Below, piece after piece: positions 60,701 through 64,000 of a stretch of 64,000 bases of DNA. A program made the position numbers and the translations under genes. The stretch covers positions 18,847,387 through 18,911,386 of the forward strand of contig JAGTTD010000014.1 of assembly GCA_018398585.1 (NCBI GenBank), given 5' to 3'. Within the stretch, counting starts at the first letter, position 1, and every line of letters starts with the position of its first letter. Source of the DNA: Simmondsia chinensis. Its lineage: Eukaryota; Streptophyta; Magnoliopsida; Caryophyllales; Simmondsiaceae. The notes under the pieces were generated by a model that was not told the origin of the DNA, searched no databases, and saw only the letters and a list, made by a program, of their open reading frames with translations.

Positions 60701-63700
60701 CGCTTTTAAAATTAGAAACATAACCTAAGTACTCCAAAATGGTTACGTAAGAGGAGGAAATGGGGATATACAAAAAAATATTATAAAATAGGTGATTAGC
60801 GTGAAAATATGAAAGGGGGTGGGCGAAAAGTTGGAAAACGAGGCACCCATTTTGGTTAAATTTATAAAACAATTTAAAACTATTTTTTAAATTTGTGAAA
60901 TGATAGGAAAAATTCAAAAACGGTTTTTCAACTTTTTTTTAATTAAAAACTGAATTAATGAACATGTTTTATAGTTTTCTAAAAGAATTTTAGTAAAAAA
61001 TTTAAAAAATTTCTATTATCCAACAGATCTTAAAAATTTTAGAAACAAAACTATCGTTATTGGAACACTAAAATTACATCTTGCATCCTGTATTAATCTT
61101 TCAAGTGATCCCTCAAAGTCAACCCCCCAGCAAACCCATCACTCTTCTTTGTACCCACAGTTGAGGTCGCAGATGGCCATGACTTGTCTTGGAATCCCGC
61201 ATCCCCTTATCCAGCATTTCCATATAAAAAAGTTCACTCTTCTTTACCACACCACACGACGCCTCGGCCACCGCCAGACCACAGCCATGTTGTCGATCGC
61301 CCACCAAGCCGTGCACTGCCATCTTTATCCTCACATTATGTGCGACGGTCGAGAGTCGGCCGTTGACTGTCAATGTTTGACCATCAGCTTCGACCCAGAG
61401 CGTCGACCATCATCCGTCGACCCTCGTCATCGACCATCTACCATTTGCCTTCTTTTCAAATTTTTTGATTTTGGTACGATTTTTTATTTTTTTGTATGAT
61501 TTTGGTTCGTTCTTTCAATTTTGAAATGATTTTTGGTGTAATTTTGTGATTTTGTCGTGTTTTTGGCCTTTCTTTTATGAATTTTGGGTATTTTTGTTTG
61601 ATTTTTTAATTTTTGTCTAATTTCAATGGATGTTGGTTTGATTAATGCCAACAAATTTTAAAAGAAATTATTTAAAATTAATTATGCATCCAAAAATACA
61701 AACTACAAAAAAACACTTTTGTCAATGTCTTTTTTGGTAATTTGATTAAAAAACACTTTCTGTAAATACTGGTTAAACGTTCACAATTATCCTTAAGCAC
61801 TTTCTAACCGGTTAGGCCAAACAAAAACTACTTATTTGATACAACATCTTTTATAGAAGTACTTTTATAAGAAGTTTTTTTTTTTTGAAACAAGTGGTTT
61901 TTTTACGGCTTACCTAAATAGTTCCTAAGACTTTTAAGGTAACTTGTGTTTTCTAGAAGGTCTAACATGATTATTGTAGCTTGTTATGTAACACGTATGA
62001 TATTCCGCTATAACCTATTGCAAACTAAAATTTGCTTCCGAGATGCATGACATCACAACTACAACAACAGCAACGACCCAGAGCCTCTATGACTCTAGTA
62101 CTTTGACATCGAAGGAAAATATTACTTAGGTGTCTTGAGATTTGAACATCTATGATTCTAGTACTTTGACATTGCAATATTTACAATGAAGTGCTCCAAT
62201 GGTTGAAAATTTTATCACTTCAATAACATACACTAGAATTTGGTGAATTTGAATTTGGTGAATTTCGTCAAAAGTTGGCAAATTTTCACCTTAAATTTCT
62301 GATTTGGTATATGACTATGTCAACATATATGCATTATGCTATTGTTTTTGCGAAAGTCCAGCAGATTTGAGAAAAATTTAGCTAGATCTTGATAGAAGTT
62401 ATGTATATATTAGCAAAATAATGTATCATGTTAGCATCTTCCGACAAGAAAATCAACACAAAATAATGTATATATTGCTGATATCACGTTTTGCATCAAC
62501 GATTTCGATTAAAAATTTACCAAATTATTGCAAAGGGGTACCTGATTGATAAAATTCTTAAACTTTAGCTTACTTGGGTGATAAAACTCTTAAATTTCAT
62601 AGTAGCTATTGAAACATCAGAATATTTAAGTGATAAATGCTCAAACTTTAAGGTACCTAAGTAATAAATTCTTGAAAATCAATCATGATCACTGTTGTAC
62701 TAGACAGATTTAAATAATATTGGAGTTTCTGACTTCTGTCCTAGCAAGAGTTAAGCAAGATACACGGAATATTCCAGTTTCTTGAAATCTAGCCGTGATA
62801 GTTACTGATGCATGTGCCTTTAAGCATCAGCCATATCTAGCTAAACCATATTTTACATAGATGATTGAGATGTTACTGCAGGTATGGTAGGCAATACCGC
62901 TTAAAACTATAACGCTAAATGAGGGATGGATGGTGGAAAGTACTGTTCATTTTTTGTAGATTTTCCCTGCTTGATATTGCTCAACTTCGAGGAATGGGAC
63001 AATAATGTCTCTTGTTATTTTTATCAGTTTCACGTATCAAGATCAAGTTCTTTCCTAGTATAGCTCTATTTTCCATTCTCTAAAATTTCGTACCTTTAGT
63101 AATGTCCACGCCACGATGAAAGAATGAAAGAAAGAATGAATGAGAACAAGAAAAAAAAAAAAAAGTTATATAGTAAGAAACAAGAATATGCTCCTTCTGA
63201 ATGCCTACTGTCTTATTCTAGAATGAATTCATTCTGGAAGCATAATGCCCCACAAGCAGTTTATTTGTTTTCTGCATCTTTAGGAGGACTGCCAAATGAT
63301 TGAGCTTTTTCTTGTTCACTAAGGTTTGATTGTCTCTTGCTGTCTGCAGAAACCTGGTGGGGTTATTGCTCTTTTGGATGAAGCTTGGTAAGTCAATTTA
63401 GTGCACATTTTCCTATATACGTCCGTGAATTCTCTATGTAAGGAGATAAATGAAGTGGCCATGTTTTCTACACATGTTTCCATCTTCCCCTGCATACTGG
63501 GTAGAATAGTTGCCTTTTGTCTCTGGGTTGACAATGGTATTGGAAAGTTCAAATTTCCTGATGCTTTTGCTCATATATATGTATTTATTCTGGGTGCCTA
63601 ATGTTTTCAGCATGTTCCCGAAGTCTACACCTGAAACGTTCACATCAAAGCTCTTCCAAACATATAAAAGTCACAAGCGCCTTGTCAAGCCTAAATTATC

Positions 63701-63996
63701 ACGCACAGACTTCATCATATCTCATTATGCTGGGGAGGTATATTCTGTAGTTAACTATGACTCGTGTTGCTGCTGATGCAATTCCATTCATTTTCCTTCC
63801 TCTTGGTATCCAGGTTCTATATCAGTCAGACCAGTTTTTGGATAAAAACAAGGATTATGTGGTGCCTGAACATCAAGACCTGCTAAGTGCTTCCAAGTGT
63901 CCATTTGTGGCGGCCTTGTTTCCCCCAGTACTTGAGGAGACAGCAAAGCCCTCTAACAAATCTTCTAAGTTTTCATCAATCGGTTCGCGGTTTAAG
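36604..63996 (+). CDS. Class XI unconventional myosin heavy chain, motor-domain part (5' portion of gene)
   Basis: Fifteen exons join in frame to about 613 residues; the gene continues past the right edge, cut at a donor (GTAG) at 63,997. Order: the SH3-like N-terminus ([20 protein letters not shown]), [21 protein letters not shown]-loop GESGAGKT (37818-37841), switch [25 protein letters not shown], switch [10 protein letters not shown] (55217 on), relay helix, and [11 protein letters not shown]. The DGLAK motif is preceded 16 residues upstream by Glu at the TEDS position, so the motor would not need heavy-chain phosphorylation there (family knowledge). Class XI myosins drive organelle movement and streaming on actin; IQ motifs, coiled coil and globular tail would lie beyond the window. 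All junctions are GT/AG. Which XI paralogue it is cannot be decided from the motor alone. Confidence 0.93.
37246..37389 (+). CDS. Myosin XI exon 3
   Basis: 48 codons, [19 protein letters not shown] to RYELNEIY. Acceptor TTTAG, donor GTAAGTC. It contains the [15 protein letters not shown] block common to class XI motors. Confidence 0.95.
37526..37671 (+). CDS. Myosin XI exon 4
   Basis: [20 protein letters not shown] to FAVADVAYR. Ends two bases into the arginine codon; donor GTGATC. Confidence 0.94.
37775..37931 (+). CDS. Myosin XI exon 5, ATP-binding P-loop
   Basis: [14 protein letters not shown], then GESGAGKT, then [17 protein letters not shown] and RTVEQQVLE. The P-loop lysine and threonine are intact. 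Confidence 0.96.
38006..38064 (+). CDS. Myosin XI exon 6, start of switch I
   Basis: [19 protein letters not shown], ending two bases into the second serine codon of NNNSSRFGKF. Donor GTGAGA opens the 16.1-kb intron. Confidence 0.95.
38557..39187 (-). repeat. 3' LTR of the minus-strand copia element
   Basis: 631 bp, about nine in ten bases identical by eye to the 704-bp partner. A purine-rich AGAGATT-type tract (39188-39200, minus strand GGAGGGAGAGATT) sits just inside it. Confidence 0.85.
39236..39972 (-). pseudogene. RNase H region of the minus-strand copia element
   Basis: Two frames, 39972-39511 and 39610-39236. The first has [20 protein letters not shown] and [20 protein letters not shown] with the RNase H aspartates. 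The second has [32 protein letters not shown] and [13 protein letters not shown], the remaining catalytic blocks. The [19 protein letters not shown] stretch runs out of frame near 39,600, which is the site of a frameshift. Confidence 0.85.
39945..41246 (-). pseudogene. Integrase C-terminus and reverse transcriptase of the minus-strand copia element
   Basis: A long open frame of 433 codons starts in the integrase [17 protein letters not shown] block (chain ending VFVGYG-like [16 protein letters not shown]). It passes an acidic linker and enters [81 protein letters not shown] and the catalytic YVDDMLIVG. The RT palm is intact, so most decay has hit other parts. Confidence 0.92.
41137..43140 (-). 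pseudogene. Gag, protease and integrase core of the minus-strand copia element
   Basis: 667 codons from ATG at 43,140. Gag (UBN2 type) with a zinc knuckle at about residues 229-242 whose last cysteine is tyrosine ([14 protein letters not shown]). Protease at about 295-305 has DFG in place of DSG. The integrase zinc motif has lost a cysteine ([10 protein letters not shown]), but the catalytic triad is present: D488 (HSDVCG), D551 (PTDNGREY) and E587 (NGVAEKMN), with the D35E spacing. The frame is lost shortly after [19 protein letters not shown] near 41,240. Confidence 0.92.
43168..43179 (-). promoter_or_regulatory. Primer-binding site of the minus-strand copia element
   Basis: Minus strand TGGTATCAGAGC, three bases from the 5' LTR end; a perfect match to the initiator-methionine tRNA 3' complement. 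Confidence 0.9.
43183..43886 (-). repeat. 5' LTR of the minus-strand copia element
   Basis: It is longer than its partner by about 73 bp, through an expanded GCC/GCT-rich tract with a duplicated CTCACTCTCTCTCACG block (43,641-43,740) and a longer TA tract (43,777-43,809). Confidence 0.85.
43892..44894. other. Intron DNA between the two copia elements
   Basis: No coding sequence that I recognise. A purine-rich stretch (44,100-44,480) has short frames broken by stops. A pyrimidine tract (44,690-44,775) resembles one at 38,375-38,450 on the other side of the copia element. Confidence 0.45.
44895..45038 (+). repeat. 5' LTR of the split copia element
   Basis: 144 bp, same length as the 3' LTR. 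Primer-binding site TGGTATCAGAGT at 45039-45050 abuts it. Confidence 0.85.
45420..46055 (+). pseudogene. Gag remnant of the split copia element
   Basis: The frame 45714-46055 ([55 protein letters not shown]) is the second half of a UBN2-type copia gag. The first half ([20 protein letters not shown]) lies just upstream in another frame. Confidence 0.75.
46223..47512 (+). pseudogene. Protease-region and integrase remnant of the split copia element
   Basis: 46223-46675 holds a gag-end/protease linker ([14 protein letters not shown] in place of the DSGA motif; [13 protein letters not shown]). 46829-47512 holds integrase: [13 protein letters not shown], then [13 protein letters not shown] with one zinc cysteine lost, [22 protein letters not shown] and [13 protein letters not shown]. 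The catalytic acidic residues are present, but the protease aspartate is not. The wording is of the Ale/Retrofit type. Confidence 0.85.
47667..48082 (+). pseudogene. Integrase-RT linker of the split copia element
   Basis: [13 protein letters not shown] opens the linker, and a P/S/T-rich stretch leads to [14 protein letters not shown], the conserved phrase just before RT. It is cut at 48,082 by the nested element; the same reading resumes at 52,442. Confidence 0.8.
48083..48480 (+). repeat. 5' LTR of the non-autonomous element
   Basis: Its last 80 bp (TTTCTCATCTCTTTC...AGTTTGATCTCGGATCATGACA) resemble the end of the chromovirus LTR at 28,333. Confidence 0.88.
48694..51522 (+). pseudogene. Unknown protein of the non-autonomous LTR element
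   Basis: From 49,471 to 51,522 one frame stays open for 684 codons except for three stops (49,732; 49,912; 50,854). The frames 48,694-48,882 and 48,980-49,441 probably are its 5' part before a frameshift. The N-terminal part is glutamine-rich ([15 protein letters not shown]). The middle is basic ([12 protein letters not shown]), followed by a coiled-coil candidate ([17 protein letters not shown]) and a serine run. A phrase is used twice: [14 protein letters not shown] (about 50,570) and [14 protein letters not shown] (about 50,942). I know no family with these features. It could be a diverged gag-like protein or captured host coding DNA. Confidence 0.5.
51488..51922 (+). pseudogene. Possible continuation of the unknown protein
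   Basis: A 144-codon frame overlaps the end of the preceding one in another phase ([35 protein letters not shown]). It may be the C-terminal part after a frameshift near 51,500. No motif is recognised. Confidence 0.3.
52046..52441 (+). repeat. 3' LTR of the non-autonomous element
   Basis: Pairs with 48083-48480; followed directly by the TATAA duplication. Confidence 0.88.
52442..53963 (+). pseudogene. RT and RNase H remnant of the split copia element
   Basis: Reading from [20 protein letters not shown] through [72 protein letters not shown] and the catalytic [11 protein letters not shown], then RNase H (53165-53605, [29 protein letters not shown]; 53667-53963, [32 protein letters not shown]). 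At least five stops interrupt RT and the GSSSAEAEY-type block is frameshifted near 53,600. It is more decayed than the minus-strand copia element. Confidence 0.85.
53958..54101 (+). repeat. 3' LTR of the split copia element
   Basis: Starts TGTTAGAATATATTG and ends TTTTCTTTCA, 85 bp upstream of myosin exon 7. Confidence 0.85.
54186..54345 (+). CDS. Myosin XI exon 7, end of switch I
   Basis: Completes (S)[18 protein letters not shown] and continues to [14 protein letters not shown]. Acceptor TTGCAG at the end of the 16.1-kb intron, donor GTATGG. The conserved motif is restored exactly across the junction, so the far-apart exons belong together. Confidence 0.95.
54454..54603 (+). CDS. Myosin XI exon 8
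   Basis: 50 codons, [19 protein letters not shown] to [14 protein letters not shown], phase 0 at both ends. Confidence 0.95.
54678..54814 (+). CDS. Myosin XI exon 9
   Basis: [18 protein letters not shown] to TVSELL, ending two bases into a methionine codon at donor GTATGA. Confidence 0.94.
54900..55046 (+). CDS. Myosin XI exon 10, cardiomyopathy-loop region
   Basis: [20 protein letters not shown] to [16 protein letters not shown]. It contains the TEDS-position glutamate (EE of TPEEVIKR). Confidence 0.95.
55150..55251 (+). CDS. Myosin XI exon 11, switch II
   Basis: [20 protein letters not shown], then [13 protein letters not shown]. The DIxGFE motif is intact. Donor GTGATG. Confidence 0.95.
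55337..55394 (+). CDS. Myosin XI exon 12, relay helix
   Basis: [20 protein letters not shown]; the helix that couples switch II to the converter. Confidence 0.95.
55482..55583 (+). CDS. Myosin XI exon 13
   Basis: [20 protein letters not shown] to VLDLIEK, 34 codons. The 7.8-kb intron follows (donor GTTCGC, weaker than the others). Confidence 0.94.
56489..56630 (+). repeat. SINE copy in the myosin intron
   Basis: CAACAACAACAACAATCATC, then AGTGCCACAAAGGCTTCCGC, GGTGGATGTACACAGCCTTC and CCGAGGACCCCCAACCTGAA. Same family as 1015 and 31,868. No clear target duplication. Confidence 0.65.
57558..59367 (+). mobile_element. Small non-autonomous LTR retrotransposon with captured PDS5 fragment
   Basis: LTRs lie at about 57558-57951 and 59025-59367. 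The inverted termini TGATGTAG/CTACATCA are perfect at the ends but mutated at the two starts (TCATGTAG, TGATGCAG). CACCC precedes and CAGCC follows (4 of 5). A diverged primer-binding site, TGGTATCAAG, at 57955 and a purine tract, GAGGGAGAA, before the right LTR complete the structure. The 1.07-kb interior has no retroelement gene; it is largely a decayed PDS5-like coding fragment. The element is in the same orientation as the myosin gene. Confidence 0.75.
58010..58740 (+). pseudogene. PDS5-like cohesin cofactor fragment inside the LTR element
   Basis: Across three frames the plus strand reads like the N-terminal about 230 residues of a plant PDS5 sister-chromatid cohesion protein of the shorter (B/C/D) type. 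In order: [49 protein letters not shown] with [49 protein letters not shown], then [18 protein letters not shown] and [13 protein letters not shown]. Stops and frameshifts are frequent. A 52-bp piece (58,395-58,446) is tandemly repeated at 58,448-58,498. No intron-like gap separates blocks that I would expect in different exons, so it looks copied from spliced RNA. PDS5 proteins help cohesin hold sister chromatids. Confidence 0.75.
59801..61030. mobile_element. Possible Tourist-like MITE, composite
   Basis: The left AGAGCCTGTTTGATAGCAGA and the reverse complement of the right end, AGATCTGTTGGATAATAGAA, are inverted, with TTA before and TAA after. AT-rich DNA lies inside, plus the TCGAGC-rich repeat at 60,000-60,577. 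The ends are imperfect and the flanks do not match exactly. Confidence 0.4.
60000..60577. repeat. TCGAGC-rich repeat with hAT-like ends
   Basis: Starts TAGGGGTGTAAA and carries the inverse TTTGCACCCCTA at 60,546-60,557. It is filled with CGAGC(T/C) and TTATCGAGC motifs on both strands. An 11-bp direct repeat, TCGCTTTAACA, lies at 59,989-59,999 and 60,578-60,588, but the right copy is 20 bp away from the inverted end. Confidence 0.45.
61031..62110. other. Intron DNA with a GC-rich island
   Basis: 61,130-61,450 is far richer in GC than its surroundings, with open frames on both strands (up to 116 codons), but no motif is recognised. It could be a captured coding fragment or a foreign insertion. 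The rest is AT-rich. Confidence 0.3.
62120..62660. repeat. Fragment related to the Harbinger-like elements
   Basis: Shares phrases such as ATGACTATGTCAACATATAT and AAGTGATAAATGCTCAAAC with the interiors at 2905-4005 and 31,721-34,799 (for example GATAAATGCTCAAATTTTAA at 3697). The termini were not found, so this is a truncated copy. Confidence 0.4.
63350..63387 (+). CDS. Myosin XI exon 14
   Basis: [12 protein letters not shown] plus two bases of cysteine. Only 38 bp long; a micro-exon between two introns, easily missed by gene finders. Acceptor CTGCAG, donor GTAAGT. Confidence 0.93.
63611..63737 (+). CDS. Myosin XI exon 15
   Basis: [19 protein letters not shown] to [10 protein letters not shown]. 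Acceptor TTTTCAG, donor GTATAT. Confidence 0.95.
63814..63996 (+). CDS. Myosin XI exon 16 (last in window)
   Basis: 61 codons, [20 protein letters not shown] to [10 protein letters not shown], ending at donor GTAG at the window edge. Loop 2 ([17 protein letters not shown]) is short and basic. Confidence 0.94.
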
Positions 63997-64000
63997 GTAG

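Larger units (their letters stand above)
55584..63349 (+). other. Second large intron of the myosin gene (7,766 bp)
   Basis: It holds a SINE, a small LTR element with a PDS5 fragment and a MITE-like segment. The stretch 55,584-56,480 is plain AT-rich intron with nothing assigned. Confidence 0.88.

Noticed and set aside
61149..61499. 116-codon frame in the myosin intron
   Set aside because: Frames of similar length exist on the other strand; no recognisable domain, so noted only as a GC-rich island.

Overview
This window is nuclear DNA from a flowering plant with a repeat-rich genome. The evidence is one spliced class XI myosin gene, which is the plant-specific unconventional myosin, surrounded and invaded by plant transposon families: Ty1/copia, Ty3/gypsy chromovirus, hAT, Mutator, PIF/Harbinger-like MITEs and a tRNA-derived SINE resembling the Au family. 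I cannot name the species.

Layout. Positions 1-34,860 are intergenic and hold no intact host gene that I can recognise. In order they contain: a Mutator-like element with a 9-bp target duplication; a 5S-rRNA-derived relic; several MITEs, including one whose arms are tandem 60-bp arrays; a hAT element with a perfect 8-bp duplication; a LINE relic; a solo-LTR-like segment holding a small cargo-carrying LTR element; a hAT element with a transposase relic; an LTR-like direct repeat; a TRIM-like repeat pair; a decayed chromovirus (23,367-28,682, minus strand, perfect 5-bp duplication); a 2.2-kb solo LTR; and a Harbinger-like element (31,721-34,799) that has itself taken a SINE and two Mutator-type elements.

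From about 34.9 kb to the right edge lies the 5' part of a class XI myosin gene on the plus strand. Fifteen coding exons (36,604-63,996) join in frame into about 613 residues of the motor domain. They include the P-loop, switch I and switch II, and the gene continues past the window. Two introns are greatly inflated. The 16.1-kb intron, which cuts through the switch I motif, holds a minus-strand copia element (38,557-43,886) and a plus-strand copia element (44,895-54,101), and the latter is itself split by a non-autonomous LTR element (48,083-52,441). The 7.8-kb intron holds a SINE, a 1.8-kb LTR element carrying a fragment of a PDS5 cohesion gene (57,558-59,367) and MITE-like DNA.

How the parts relate. 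All exon/intron junctions are canonical GT/AG and the reading frame is uninterrupted, so the myosin appears functional despite its load, whereas every transposon coding region seen here is broken. The least ordinary objects are three non-autonomous LTR elements whose interiors hold something other than gag-pol: the one at 48,083 (a long unrecognised reading frame), the one at 57,558 (an apparently spliced PDS5 fragment) and the one at 9,511 (a GC-rich acidic coding remnant). The first shares LTR end sequence and primer-binding type with the chromovirus at 23,367, which suggests a possible helper relationship.
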